Below are positions 8,802-17,675 of a stretch of DNA of 64,000 bases, one piece after another. The stretch covers positions 248,001-312,000 of the forward strand of contig NZ_JACHLK010000007.1 in the NCBI RefSeq assembly GCF_014207955.1. Direction: 5' to 3'. The translations under genes and the position numbers were made by a program. The stretch's first letter is position 1, and the number at the start of each line of letters is the position of its first letter. A model generated the notes under the pieces. It was not told the origin of the DNA. It made no database searches and saw nothing but the letters and a program-made list of their open reading frames with translations. The stretch comes from Acidovorax soli (GTDB lineage Bacteria; Pseudomonadota; Gammaproteobacteria; Burkholderiales; Burkholderiaceae_C).

Positions 8802-10253
8802 ATGGATGCCCAAGAGACCACGCCCCTGTACCTGCAGATCGCGGCCCAGTTGGCCGAACTGGTGCGCAACGGCACGCTGGCGCGCGGCGAGAAGATGCCC
8901 TCGGTGCGCGAGCTGGCACGCCAGCGCGGCGTGGCGCAGAGCACCGTGGTGCAGGCCTACCACTGGCTGGAGGACGCGCGCCTGATCACGGCGCGCCCGC
9001 GCTCGGGCTTCTTTGTCGCGGCACGTCCTCTGAATTTGCCCGAGCCCACCATCCCGCGCCCGCTGCGCCGCCCGCGCGAGGTGTCGGTGGACTGGCTGGG
9101 CCAGCGCATCATGGGCCGCGCCCAGCCCGTGGACATGGTCTCGTTCAGCAGCGGCACGCCCGGGCCCGACATGCTCAACCCCGACCGCGTGCGCCGCGCC
9201 GTGGTGCGTGCCGTGCAGCGCAACCGCCAGCTGCTGTGCACCTACCCCACCTCCGCAGGCCACGCGGAGGCCCGGCGTGCCCTGGCGCGTTACGCCGTGG
9301 CCCTGGGCTGCAGCCTGGACCCCGAGAACATCCTGATCACCGGTGGCTGCATGGACAGCATCGCCCTGTGCCTGCGCGCCGCCACCCAGCCGGGCGATGT
9401 GGTGGCGCTCGAATCACCCACGCACTTCTCTTTTCTCGAAGTGCTGCAGGGCCTGCACCTCAAGGCGTTGGAGATTCCCACGCACCCGCGCCACGGTATC
9501 TCGCTCGATGCCCTGCAGCTCGCCCTGGACACCCAGCCCGTCAAGGCGCTGATGGTCGTGCCCACGCTGAGCAACCCGCTGGGCAGCTGCATGCCGCAGC
9601 CCGAACGCCGGCGCCTGGCGCAGATGGCCTCGCGCCACGGCATGGCTGTCATCGAGGATGCGATCTACAACGACCTGGCCGAGTCGGACGAGATGCGCCG
9701 CACCGTCAAGTCCTACGACACCACGGGCCACGTGATGCTCTGCGATTCCTTTTCCAAGACCCTGGCGCCCGGCCTGCGCCTGGGCTGGGTCGAAGCCGGG
9801 CGCTGGACCGAGCAACTGCGCAGCATCAAGGACATGCAGGCCGGCGGCCAGTCGGCCGTGCTGGAGCTGGCGCTGGCCGACCTCATCAACCAGAGCGGCC
9901 ATGCCGCCGCCATGCGCCAGCTGCGTGCGGCGGCCGCGGCCCGGCTCGACGAGGTGCGGGCCATCATTGGCGCGCATTTCCCGCCGGGCACGCGGGTCAG
10001 CGATCCGCCGGGCGGCATGCTGCTGTGGGTGGAGTTGCCGCGCGCACTCGATTCGGTGCAATTGCACGAAGCCTGCCTGGCAAGGAACATCCTCGTCGCC
10101 CCGGGCACGGTGTTCAGCGCCAGCGGGCGCTTTCGCAACTGCCTGCGCATCGGCGTGGGCAGCGACTGGACCCCGGCCCACCTGGAGGCCCTGCGCACGG
10201 TGGGCGACATGGCCTGCCGGGTGCTGGAGGGGGCTGGGCGCAAAGTAGCCTGA
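8802..10253 (+). CDS. MocR/PdxR-type regulator: GntR winged helix fused to a PLP aminotransferase-like domain
   Basis: A 483-residue MocR-family transcription factor. Residues 1-75 form a GntR winged helix (EKMPSVRELARQRGVAQSTV, then the wing ARPRSGFFVA). Residues 100-483 form a fold-type I aminotransferase domain with the PLP-binding Lys319 in SFSKTLAPGLRLGW. Such proteins use PLP as an effector rather than catalysing transamination. The gene points away from DUF2917 and is followed after 49 bases by the antitoxin gene, so transcripts could read into the toxin-antitoxin-hisC unit. The regulated pathway is not known. Confidence 0.9.
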   Translation: MDAQETTPLYLQIAAQLAELVRNGTLARGEKMPSVRELARQRGVAQSTVVQAYHWLEDARLITARPRSGFFVAARPLNLPEPTIPRPLRRPREVSVDWLGQRIMGRAQPVDMVSFSSGTPGPDMLNPDRVRRAVVRAVQRNRQLLCTYPTSAGHAEARRALARYAVALGCSLDPENILITGGCMDSIALCLRAATQPGDVVALESPTHFSFLEVLQGLHLKALEIPTHPRHGISLDALQLALDTQPVKALMVVPTLSNPLGSCMPQPERRRLAQMASRHGMAVIEDAIYNDLAESDEMRRTVKSYDTTGHVMLCDSFSKTLAPGLRLGWVEAGRWTEQLRSIKDMQAGGQSAVLELALADLINQSGHAAAMRQLRAAAAARLDEVRAIIGAHFPPGTRVSDPPGGMLLWVELPRALDSVQLHEACLARNILVAPGTVFSASGRFRNCLRIGVGSDWTPAHLEALRTVGDMACRVLEGAGRKVA

Positions 10254-10258
10254 AAAAC

Positions 10259-10291
10259 TACACGAACTTCGTGTTCCACGAAGTTCGTGTA
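10259..10291. promoter_or_regulatory. Tandem-palindrome operator upstream of the antitoxin gene
   Basis: Two perfect 15-base inverted arms, TACACGAACTTCGTG (10259-10273) and CACGAAGTTCGTGTA (10277-10291), are separated by TTC. Each arm is itself a palindrome (CACGAA-C-TTCGTG and CACGAA-G-TTCGTG), so the site presents two adjacent dyads, as expected for two ribbon-helix-helix dimers bound side by side. A TAATAT at 10290-10295 could be the -10 element, so bound antitoxin would block the promoter. The RHH start codon is at 10303. The structure is seen directly; its role as autoregulatory operator is inferred. Confidence 0.75.
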
Positions 10292-10302
10292 ATATTCAGA
10301 CC

Positions 10303-10527
10303 ATGAAGAACGTCACCATCACCATGGACGACGCCGTCGCCGAATGGGTGCGCGTGGAAGCGGCCAAGCGCGGCAGCAGCGTCTCGCGCCTGCTGGGCGA
10401 ATGGCTGGCCGAGAAGATGCGCCAGGAAGACGCTTACGCCCAGGCCATGCGCGAAGCCCTGGGCTTCGAGAGCTGGGGTGCGTCCAGCGGCCCCTATGTG
10501 CCGCGCGAAACCCTGTTCCGGCGATGA
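10303..10527 (+). CDS. Ribbon-helix-helix antitoxin (CopG/Arc type)
   Basis: A 74-residue protein with an RHH fold: strand VTITMD (4-9), helix AVAEWVRVEAAKRG (11-24) and helix VSRLLGEWLAEKM (27-39), then a flexible tail (about 42-74) that would occupy the partner toxin. It precedes a PIN toxin gene with an ATGA overlap, the standard antitoxin-toxin order. It probably represses its own promoter through the tandem palindrome 12 bases upstream. Confidence 0.88.
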   Translation: MKNVTITMDDAVAEWVRVEAAKRGSSVSRLLGEWLAEKMRQEDAYAQAMREALGFESWGASSGPYVPRETLFRR

Positions 10528-10982
10528 GCAGCGGCACCACCCCCCTCTTCGTCGACACCGAGCTGCTGCTGGCCAGCGTGGATGAGCGCGACCCTGCGCG
10601 CCAGGCCCGGGCGCGCGAATGGCTCACGTTCTGCTGGCAGACACGCAGCGGGCGCATCAGCTCCCAGGTGCTCAACGAGCTGTACAACCAGGCCATCCAG
10701 CGCTTCGAGGGCCCGCGCACCGTGCAGCTGGTGCGCGCCCAGGTGCGCCGCTTGCGCGTGTGGCTGCCGCCGCACCTCGATGCCTACACGGTCGATGGCG
10801 CCTGGGACCTGCAGGACCGCTACCGCCTGGGCTACTGGGACGCGCTCATCGTCTCCTCCGCCCACCAGCAGGGCTGCCGCTACCTGCTGACCGAGGCCTT
10901 GCCGCACGACCAGGTGCTGGACGCCGTGCGCTGCATCAATCCTTTCCTTGTAGCCCCCAACGAACTGGACACCACCGAATGA
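10524..10982 (+). CDS. PIN-domain toxin (VapC-like ribonuclease)
   Basis: A 152-residue PIN-domain protein, the likely RNase toxin of a VapBC-type pair. The acidic catalytic set is visible: Asp11 in LFVDTELL, Glu52 in VLNELYNQ, Asp106 in YWDALIVSSA and Glu124 in YLLTEAL, so the toxin looks intact. The start overlaps the antitoxin stop (10524-10527). The stop overlaps the hisC start (ATGA at 10979-10982), placing a metabolic gene in translational coupling with a toxin. The RNA target is unknown. Confidence 0.88.
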   Translation: MSSGTTPLFVDTELLLASVDERDPARQARAREWLTFCWQTRSGRISSQVLNELYNQAIQRFEGPRTVQLVRAQVRRLRVWLPPHLDAYTVDGAWDLQDRYRLGYWDALIVSSAHQQGCRYLLTEALPHDQVLDAVRCINPFLVAPNELDTTE

Positions 10983-12091
10983 CCACGACTGCAAGCCTTT
11001 CTGCCGCCCTCAACCGCATCCGCGCCGACGTGCGCGCCATGCACGCCTATGGCGTGCAGCCCTCCACGGGCATGCTCAAGATGGACGCGATGGAAAACCC
11101 CTTCCGCCTGCCGGCCCACCTGCAGGCGGCCTTGGGCCAGCGCCTGGGCGCACTCGCGCTCAACCGCTACCCCGGCGAGCGCCTGAACGACCTCAAGGCT
11201 GCGCTGGCCAAGTACGCCGGCCTGCCCGAGGGCCACGGCATCGTGCTGGGCAACGGCTCCGATGAACTCATCACCCTCTTGGCCCTGGCCTGCGCCCAGC
11301 CCGGCGCGCGCGCCACCATGCTCGCGCCCATGCCCGGCTTCGTGATGTACCCGCTCTCGGCGCAGTTGCAGGGCCTGGATTTCGTCAGCGTGCCGCTTAC
11401 GCCCGACTTCGAGCTCGACGAGCCCGCCATGCTGGCGGCCATCGCGCAGCACCGCCCGGCCATCACCTACATCGCCTACCCCAACAACCCCACGGCCACG
11501 CTGTGGGACGAGGGTGCCGTGCAGCGCATCGTCGACGCGGTGGGCGCCGTGGGCGGCTTCGTGGTGATGGACGAGGCCTACCAGCCCTTTGCCAGCCGCA
11601 CCTTCATCGACCGCATGCGCGCCGAGCCTGAGCGCAATGCCCATGTGCTGCTCATGCGCACGCTCAGCAAGTTCGGTCTGGCCGGCGTGCGCCTGGGCTA
11701 CCTCATCGGCCCGGCCGCCGTGGTGGCCGAGATCGACAAGGTGCGCCCGCCCTACAACGTGAGCGTGCTCAACTGCGAGGCCGCGCTGTTCGCGCTGGAG
11801 CATGCCGACGTGTTCGCCGACCAGGCCGCCGAGCTGCGCGCCCAGCGCGCGGTCTTGGTGCAGGCGCTCAAGGCCATGCCAGGCATCGAAAAGTGCTGGG
11901 ACAGCGAGGCCAACATGGTGCTCGTGCGTGTGGCGGATTCCGCCACAGCCTACGAGGGCATGAAAAAGCGCAAGGTCCTGGTCAAGAACGTTTCTACAAT
12001 GCACCCATTGCTGGCGAACTGCCTGCGCCTCACCGTGGGCAATGCCGACGACAACGCGCAGATGCTTGCCGCACTCCAAGCCTCCCTATGA
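10979..12091 (+). CDS. hisC: HisC, histidinol-phosphate aminotransferase
   Basis: HisC converts imidazole-acetol phosphate and glutamate to histidinol phosphate with PLP. The protein has 370 residues. Motifs include [24 protein letters not shown] and the PLP-binding Lys231 in [17 protein letters not shown]. Its ATG overlaps the PIN toxin stop and its stop overlaps the hisB start (ATGA at 12088-12091). It is therefore in a tightly coupled unit whose nearest visible promoter candidate is the one in front of the antitoxin gene. Confidence 0.96.
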   Translation: MTTTASLSAALNRIRADVRAMHAYGVQPSTGMLKMDAMENPFRLPAHLQAALGQRLGALALNRYPGERLNDLKAALAKYAGLPEGHGIVLGNGSDELITLLALACAQPGARATMLAPMPGFVMYPLSAQLQGLDFVSVPLTPDFELDEPAMLAAIAQHRPAITYIAYPNNPTATLWDEGAVQRIVDAVGAVGGFVVMDEAYQPFASRTFIDRMRAEPERNAHVLLMRTLSKFGLAGVRLGYLIGPAAVVAEIDKVRPPYNVSVLNCEAALFALEHADVFADQAAELRAQRAVLVQALKAMPGIEKCWDSEANMVLVRVADSATAYEGMKKRKVLVKNVSTMHPLLANCLRLTVGNADDNAQMLAALQASL

Positions 12092-12723
12092 CTTCTTCTG
12101 CTCTCGTACCCTCCGCACCGGCCGACCCCTCGGCCGATCGCACCGCCGAGGTGAGCCGCAACACCGCCGAGACGCACATCACCGTGCGCCTCAACCTCGA
12201 CGGCACCGGCCAGGCCAAGCTGCACACCGGCATCGGCTTTTTCGACCACATGCTCGACCAGATCGCGCGCCATGGCCTGATCGACCTGGAGATCGACTGC
12301 GATGGCGACCTGCACATCGACGGCCACCACACGGTGGAAGACGTGGGCATCACCCTGGGCCAGGCGTTTGCACGCGCCGTGGGCGACAAGAAGGGCATCA
12401 CCCGCTACGGGCACGCCTACGTGCCGCTGGACGAGGCCCTGAGCCGCGTCGTGGTCGACTTCTCGGGCCGCCCGGGCCTGCACCTGCACATCCCGTTCAC
12501 GGCCGGCAGCATCGGCGGTTTCGACACCCAGCTGACCTACGAGTTCTTCCAGGGCTTCGTGAACCATGCGGGCGTGACCCTGCACATCGACAACCTCAAG
12601 GGCATCAACGCGCACCACCAGTGCGAGACGGTGTTCAAGGCCTTTGCCCGTGCGCTGCGCGCAGCGCTCACGCGCGACCCGCGTGCGGCCGGAACGATTC
12701 CGTCCACCAAGGGCAGTCTCTGA
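12088..12723 (+). CDS. hisB: HisB, imidazoleglycerol-phosphate dehydratase
   Basis: HisB dehydrates imidazole-glycerol phosphate. At 211 residues it is the single-domain dehydratase, without the N-terminal histidinol-phosphate phosphatase domain found in enterobacteria, so a separate phosphatase is needed elsewhere. The di-manganese motifs [17 protein letters not shown] and [18 protein letters not shown] are present. The N-terminal ~20 residues are Ala/Pro-rich and not conserved. It overlaps hisC by four bases. Confidence 0.96.
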   Translation: MTSSALVPSAPADPSADRTAEVSRNTAETHITVRLNLDGTGQAKLHTGIGFFDHMLDQIARHGLIDLEIDCDGDLHIDGHHTVEDVGITLGQAFARAVGDKKGITRYGHAYVPLDEALSRVVVDFSGRPGLHLHIPFTAGSIGGFDTQLTYEFFQGFVNHAGVTLHIDNLKGINAHHQCETVFKAFARALRAALTRDPRAAGTIPSTKGSL

Positions 12724-12781
12724 TCCTCTCTCCCGCCAGGAAAAAAGGCCAGCATCGCTTTTGTCCCCTGCGTTGACAGCT

Positions 12782-13453
12782 ATGAATATGGAAGCAAAAA
12801 CCGTCGCCGTGGTTGATTACGGCATGGGCAACCTGCGCTCGGTGTCGCAGGCCGTGCAGGCCGCCGCGCAAGGCTCGGGCTGGACCGTGGTCGTCACCTC
12901 GCGCCCCGAAGACGTGCGCGCCGCCCAGCGCATCGTGCTGCCGGGGCAGGGCGCCATGCCCGACTGCATGCGCGAGCTGCGCGACTCGGGCCTGCAGGAG
13001 TCCGTCCTCGAAGCCGCGGCGCAAAAGCCGATGTTCGGCGTCTGCGTGGGCATGCAGATGCTGCTGGACCACAGTGCCGAGGGCGACACCCCCGGCCTGT
13101 CGCTGATTCCCGGCGAGGTGCGCAAGTTCGACCTGGCCGGCCGCACCCAGCCCGACGGCAGCCGCTTCAAGGTGCCGCAGATGGGCTGGAACCAGGTGCG
13201 CCAGGTGGCCCACGGTGCGGCCGGCGTGCATCCGGTCTGGGCCGGCGTGCCCGACGGCAGCTATTTCTACTTTGTGCACAGTTTCTACGCGCGCCCGCAG
13301 AACCCAGCCCACTGTGCGGGCGAGGCCGACTACGGCGGTGTTTTCGCCGCGGCGATTGCACGCGATAATATTTTTGCCACGCAGTTCCACCCCGAGAAAA
13401 GTGCGGAGCATGGCCTGGCGCTGTACCGCAATTTCCTGCACTGGAATCCCTGA
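12782..13453 (+). CDS. hisH: HisH, glutamine amidotransferase subunit of IGP synthase
   Basis: HisH releases ammonia from glutamine and channels it to HisF. The 223-residue class I amidotransferase has the catalytic Cys88 in [10 protein letters not shown] and the His203-x-Glu205 pair in [20 protein letters not shown] marks the N-terminus; an ATG two codons downstream (12788) is an equal candidate start. A 58-base gap separates it from hisB. Confidence 0.96.
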   Translation: MNMEAKTVAVVDYGMGNLRSVSQAVQAAAQGSGWTVVVTSRPEDVRAAQRIVLPGQGAMPDCMRELRDSGLQESVLEAAAQKPMFGVCVGMQMLLDHSAEGDTPGLSLIPGEVRKFDLAGRTQPDGSRFKVPQMGWNQVRQVAHGAAGVHPVWAGVPDGSYFYFVHSFYARPQNPAHCAGEADYGGVFAAAIARDNIFATQFHPEKSAEHGLALYRNFLHWNP

Positions 13454-13513
13454 AACCCTTTACAACCCTGTTCGGGCCGAGCCCGGCCTCGCCCTTTTCC
13501 ACCCGAACCCACC

Positions 13514-14254
13514 ATGCTGCTCATCCCCGCCATCGATCTCAAGGACGGCCACTGCGTACGCCTCAAGCAAGGCGATATGGACCAATCCACCACCTTCGGT
13601 GAAGACCCTGCCGCCATGGCGCGCAAGTGGCTGGAGGCCGGCGCGCGCCGCCTGCACCTGGTGGACCTCAATGGCGCCTTCGCCGGCGTGCCCAAGAACT
13701 TCAGCGCGATCAAGTCCATCCTCAAGGAAGTAGGCGAGGACATCCCGGTGCAGCTCGGTGGCGGCATCCGCGACCTGGACACCATCGAGAAATACATCGA
13801 TGGTGGCCTGCGCTACGTGATCATCGGCACCGCGGCCGTGAAGAACCCTGGTTTCCTCAAGGACGCCTGCAGCGCCTTCGGCGGCCACATCATCGTGGGC
13901 CTCGATGCCAAGGACGGCAAGGTTGCCACCGACGGCTGGAGCAAGCTCACCGGCCACGAGGTCGTGGACCTGGCCAAGAAGTTCGAGGACTGGGGCGTCG
14001 AGTCCATCATCTACACCGATATCGGCCGCGACGGCATGCTCTCGGGCATCAACATCGACGCCACCGTCAAGCTCGCACAGTCGCTGAGCATCCCCGTGAT
14101 CGCCTCGGGCGGCCTGTCCAACATGGCCGACATCGAGCAGCTGTGCGCGGTCGAGGGCGAGGGCGTCGAGGGGGTCATCTGCGGTCGCGCCATCTACAGC
14201 GGCGACCTCGATTTCGCTGCCGCCCAGGCGCGCGCCGACGAACTGAATGGATAA
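13514..14254 (+). CDS. hisA: HisA, ProFAR isomerase
   Basis: HisA performs the Amadori rearrangement of ProFAR to PRFAR. The protein is a 246-residue (beta/alpha)8 barrel with catalytic Asp8 in [11 protein letters not shown], phosphate loops [10 protein letters not shown] and [11 protein letters not shown], and the second acidic residue in [10 protein letters not shown]. It lies 60 bases after hisH and is related by duplication to HisF, which follows. Confidence 0.96.
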   Translation: MLLIPAIDLKDGHCVRLKQGDMDQSTTFGEDPAAMARKWLEAGARRLHLVDLNGAFAGVPKNFSAIKSILKEVGEDIPVQLGGGIRDLDTIEKYIDGGLRYVIIGTAAVKNPGFLKDACSAFGGHIIVGLDAKDGKVATDGWSKLTGHEVVDLAKKFEDWGVESIIYTDIGRDGMLSGINIDATVKLAQSLSIPVIASGGLSNMADIEQLCAVEGEGVEGVICGRAIYSGDLDFAAAQARADELNG

Positions 14255-14267
14255 GCCCCTGCGGGGC
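14255..14267 (+). other. Small GC hairpin between hisA and hisF
   Basis: GCCCC-TGC-GGGGC begins directly after the hisA stop codon and ends 10 bases before the hisF ATG. There is no T-run, so it is not an intrinsic terminator. Its position could influence hisF translation or protect the upstream message; no function can be assigned. Confidence 0.4.
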
Positions 14268-14277
14268 CGTTGACTAC

Positions 14278-15078
14278 ATGCTTGCCAAACGCATCATCCC
14301 CTGCCTGGACGTGACCGGAGGCCGCGTGGTCAAGGGCGTCAACTTCGTCGAGCTGCGCGATGCAGGCGACCCGGTCGAGATCGCCGCGCGCTACAACGCC
14401 CAGGGCGCCGACGAACTCACCTTCCTCGATATCACCGCCACCAGCGACGGGCGCGACCTGATCCTGCCCATCATCGAAGCCGTGGCCAGCCAGGTGTTCA
14501 TTCCGCTCACCGTGGGCGGGGGCGTGCGCACGGTGGCCGATGTGCGCCGCCTGCTCAATGCAGGTGCCGACAAGACGAGCTTCAACTCGGCCGCGATCGC
14601 CGATCCCGACGTGATCAATGCCGCATCGGACAGGTACGGTGCGCAGTGCATTGTGGTGGCCATCGACGCCAAGCGCCGCTCCGAAGAAGACGCGCAGCGC
14701 ACCGGCGCCGACGGCAAGCCCGTGGGCCCGGGGTGGGACGTGTACAGCCATGGCGGCCGCAAGAACACCGGCCTGGACGCGGTGGCCTGGGCCACCGAGA
14801 TGGCGCGCCGCGGTGCGGGCGAGATTTTGCTGACCAGCATGGACCGCGATGGCACCAAGGCCGGCTTCGACCTCGCGCTCACGCGCGCCGTGAGCGACGC
14901 CATCAGCGTGCCCGTGATCGCCTCGGGCGGCGTGGGCAACCTCGACCACCTGGCCGACGGCATCCAGCTCGGCGGCGCCGACGCGGTGCTGGCCGCCAGC
15001 ATCTTCCACTACGGCGAATACACCGTGGGGCAGTCCAAGCAGCACATGGCGGGGCGCGGCATCCCTGTGCGACTGTGA
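14278..15078 (+). CDS. hisF: HisF, cyclase subunit of IGP synthase
   Basis: HisF combines PRFAR with ammonia from HisH to give IGP and AICAR. The 266-residue barrel has Asp11 in [16 protein letters not shown] and the second catalytic Asp in [15 protein letters not shown], with phosphate loop [11 protein letters not shown]. The ATG at 14278 follows a GC hairpin after hisA. The stop overlaps the GTG start of the next gene (GTGA at 15075-15078). Confidence 0.96.
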   Translation: MLAKRIIPCLDVTGGRVVKGVNFVELRDAGDPVEIAARYNAQGADELTFLDITATSDGRDLILPIIEAVASQVFIPLTVGGGVRTVADVRRLLNAGADKTSFNSAAIADPDVINAASDRYGAQCIVVAIDAKRRSEEDAQRTGADGKPVGPGWDVYSHGGRKNTGLDAVAWATEMARRGAGEILLTSMDRDGTKAGFDLALTRAVSDAISVPVIASGGVGNLDHLADGIQLGGADAVLAASIFHYGEYTVGQSKQHMAGRGIPVRL

Positions 15079-15659
15079 AGAGGGCGCGCGTACTGGCCTT
15101 GGCGTCTGCCGTGGCCCTGGGGGCCGGCCTTGCGGCCGCGCCAGCCACTGCACAGCAGGTGCCCGCGCCGTCCTACGCGCGCGGTTACTTCGACCGCCTG
15201 CCCTGCGTGGACCGCATCGGCCGCTGTTTTGACGCGACCATCGGCGGCAAGGCCGTGCAGGTCATTGCCGACAAGGCCGAGTTCGACAAGCTCAAGACCC
15301 TGCTCAAGGAATTGAACGACAACGTGCGCGATGTCTACTGGATCGTGCGCGAGCCGGTGGATGGCAAGGTGGCGCTCGATGTGCTCACGCGCCCCAACGC
15401 CATGGGCCTGCCCCATGTAGGCGAAGAAAAGGAAGAGCCCGACGTCACGGTCTACGCGCTCGACGGCCAGGACCTGGACAGCGAGCCCGAGATGGTGGCG
15501 CGCCAGGACGTACGGGTCAACGGCCAGCCCGTGGTCACCCAGCAGGAAACGCTGACGCAGGACTTCCTGCCCCCAGGCCGCTACGCCATGGCCATCAAGT
15601 ACCTGGGGCGCAAGAACTGGGACCGCAAATGGGTGTTCCTGACGGTCGCCCAGCCTTGA
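15075..15659 (+). CDS. Exported protein of unknown function
   Basis: I do not recognise this 194-residue protein. It starts with GTG overlapping the hisF stop, followed by a clear signal peptide ([17 protein letters not shown], cleavage near APATAQQ, about residue 27). The mature part has two close cysteines (CVDRIGRC) that could form a disulfide, a mixed alpha/beta middle and a C-terminal beta-like part ending [20 protein letters not shown]. No catalytic motif is obvious. The overlap suggests cotranscription with hisF, but export argues against a direct part in histidine synthesis. It ends 32 bases from the convergent histidine kinase gene. Confidence 0.75.
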   Translation: MKRARVLALASAVALGAGLAAAPATAQQVPAPSYARGYFDRLPCVDRIGRCFDATIGGKAVQVIADKAEFDKLKTLLKELNDNVRDVYWIVREPVDGKVALDVLTRPNAMGLPHVGEEKEEPDVTVYALDGQDLDSEPEMVARQDVRVNGQPVVTQQETLTQDFLPPGRYAMAIKYLGRKNWDRKWVFLTVAQP

Positions 15660-15691
15660 TGCCTTGAGCGGGCCGCGGCGGGCCACCACGC

Positions 15692-17659
15692 CTACGCGGT
15701 CGGCCAGCGCGAAGGCCTGAAGCCCTCTGCTGCCGGGGGCGGGCCTTGCAGCGGCAGCCACAGCTGCACCACGGTGCCGCCCCGGTCACCCAGGAAAATC
15801 CGTGCACGCCCGCCGAGCTGGCGTGCGCGCTCCTCGATGTGGCCCAGCCCGCGGCCCTGGTGGCCTTCGGGCCGGGCCTGCAGCCCGCGCCCGTCGTCCT
15901 CGATCTGCACGCACACCCCCGGTCCCGCATCCCGCGTGGCCGACAGGGTGACGTTGGCCGCCCCGGAGTGCTTGACCACGTTGGCCAGCGCCTCCTGCAC
16001 GATGCGCAGCACATGCAGCGCGGCCGGGGCGTCCAGCCACGGCAGGGGCGGCAGATCGTCCATGCGCCAGTGCAGGGTGATGCCGCCCTGGGCGAGGCGA
16101 TGGCCCACGCGCTGGCGCAAGGTGGCCAGCAGGGTGGTCAGGTCCTGGTCGATGGGCTCCATCGAATCGATGGTCAGGCGCAGGTCTTCCAGGCACTCGC
16201 GCAGCACCTGGGCCATCTCGCCCTGCGACAGGCGGCCCTGCTCGATCTGGCCCAGGGACGACACCAGCATGGCACCCAGGCCATCGTGCATGTCGCGCGT
16301 GAGCCGCTGGCGCTCGGCCAGGCGCACGCGTTCGCCCTCCACCTCGGCCAGCAGGGCGAAGTTGCTCTGCAGCGCACGCTGCTGTTCAGCGAGCTTGTTC
16401 GAGAGCACCGCGGCCGCGCCCTCGGCATGCTCCAGGGCGCCGATGTAGCGGCGGTTCACAGCGTACAGGAAGGCGCCCAGCACCAGCATCATCGCGTAGG
16501 GCATGAGGTACAGGCTTTCGGGAGAGATGCGCAGCTGCAGCAGCGCCAGGTCGTGCACGCCGAGCACCAGGCAGATGCACAGCGCCACGGCCAGCACCCG
16601 CAACTCGCGGCTGCCGCGCCAGGCCGACCAGGCGATGAGCAGGGTCACGCCCATCGCCACCAGCGTGTTGGCGGCATGCAGCAGCAGCGGCGTGTCCAGT
16701 GCCCAGGGCAAGAATGGCATGGACACGGCCGAAACCAGCAGCGCAAAGCCCAGCAGCAAGCGTTCCACCGAGGGAAAGCTGCGCGTCGCAAAGCGCAGCG
16801 AGAACAGGTAGACCAGCAGCATGACCCAGGTCATCGAGGCATCGGTGGCCCACCAGAACCAGCGCAGGGCGTCGAGGTTCTGGGGCAGCTCGATGCCGTA
16901 GTGCAGGTTGCGGAACCACCAGGCCAGCGAGGCGAGCCCGAAGTACAGGTAGGCCGTGTCCTGGCGCCGCCGCCACCAGAAAGCCAGTGAGAACAAGCCC
17001 AGCATGACCAGCGTGGTGCTGGCCGCCAGGGGCACGGTGACGACCCAGCGCTGGCGCGCCGACCACAGGGCCTGGACCTCGGGTTCCGGCCCCATCCACA
17101 GGCGGCTCAGGGCATAGCTGCCGTCGGCGCGCGGTGGCAGCGCGAGGAACAGGCGGCAAGGGCCCGGGGATTGGGAGGCGGCACCGGGCAGGCGCAGCAG
17201 GATAGGCTGGTTCCACTGCGAGGGCCAGGCCGGGCTGTTGTCCAGCAACTGCCGTGTGCCCTGTGCGGTGCGCAGCCAGACCTGCAGGGGGCCGCCGTTG
17301 ACGCGCGGCAGGTACAGGGCCAGGGTTTCCTGCGCGACGGGCGCAGGGCATGCGGTGCGGTACCAGACCGTGGGCCGGGGCAGGTTGACGGCGGCGCGCG
17401 TGGTCGGGTCGCGCTGTACCGCTTGCGGCAGTTCCACCGGCAACCAGTCCCCTGGTGCAGCGTCTGCAGGCGGCCCGATGGAGGGCTCGGTGCCTGGTGC
17501 CGGCGCCCAGCGCTCCACGCGCGTGACCGCCATGGTGTCGCCGGCCTCGGCGTCGGCGGCTTGGGCCAGCACAGCCCCCAGGGCCAGGCTGGCGGCCATG
17601 ATCCAGCGCAGGCCCTGCCGGCATGCGGTGCTGGTGCGCGAAGGACGGGCCACGGGCAT
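15692..17659 (-). CDS. Membrane sensor histidine kinase with 7TM-DISM-like region (NarL-type partner)
   Basis: A 655-residue sensor kinase. After a signal-like N-terminus (about 15-35) comes an extracytoplasmic domain (about 45-210), then about seven membrane helices (220-410) resembling 7TMR-DISM receptors, a short coiled coil, a HisKA_3 domain with phospho-acceptor His459 in RDMHDGLGAML, and an HATPase_c domain (VLRIVQEALANVVKHSG; DDGRGLQ). It is downstream of and co-directional with a LuxR-type response regulator, 16 bases away, so the two form one operon. A GTG three bases upstream (17662) is an alternative start. The signal sensed is unknown; DISM extracellular domains often bind carbohydrates or other small ligands. 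Confidence 0.9.
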   Translation of the reverse strand: MPVARPSRTSTACRQGLRWIMAASLALGAVLAQAADAEAGDTMAVTRVERWAPAPGTEPSIGPPADAAPGDWLPVELPQAVQRDPTTRAAVNLPRPTVWYRTACPAPVAQETLALYLPRVNGGPLQVWLRTAQGTRQLLDNSPAWPSQWNQPILLRLPGAASQSPGPCRLFLALPPRADGSYALSRLWMGPEPEVQALWSARQRWVVTVPLAASTTLVMLGLFSLAFWWRRRQDTAYLYFGLASLAWWFRNLHYGIELPQNLDALRWFWWATDASMTWVMLLVYLFSLRFATRSFPSVERLLLGFALLVSAVSMPFLPWALDTPLLLHAANTLVAMGVTLLIAWSAWRGSRELRVLAVALCICLVLGVHDLALLQLRISPESLYLMPYAMMLVLGAFLYAVNRRYIGALEHAEGAAAVLSNKLAEQQRALQSNFALLAEVEGERVRLAERQRLTRDMHDGLGAMLVSSLGQIEQGRLSQGEMAQVLRECLEDLRLTIDSMEPIDQDLTTLLATLRQRVGHRLAQGGITLHWRMDDLPPLPWLDAPAALHVLRIVQEALANVVKHSGAANVTLSATRDAGPGVCVQIEDDGRGLQARPEGHQGRGLGHIEERARQLGGRARIFLGDRGGTVVQLWLPLQGPPPAAEGFRPSRWPTA

Positions 17660-17675
17660 CACGGGGCCGCGGCCT

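Noticed and set aside
8802..10253. Aminotransferase enzyme of the histidine pathway
   Set aside because: The N-terminal GntR winged helix and divergent operator-like gap identify a MocR regulator; HisC is encoded separately.
10303..10982. Toxin-antitoxin pair as sign of a larger mobile island
   Set aside because: No integrase, direct repeats, tRNA target or composition break surrounds it; it looks like a small single insertion.
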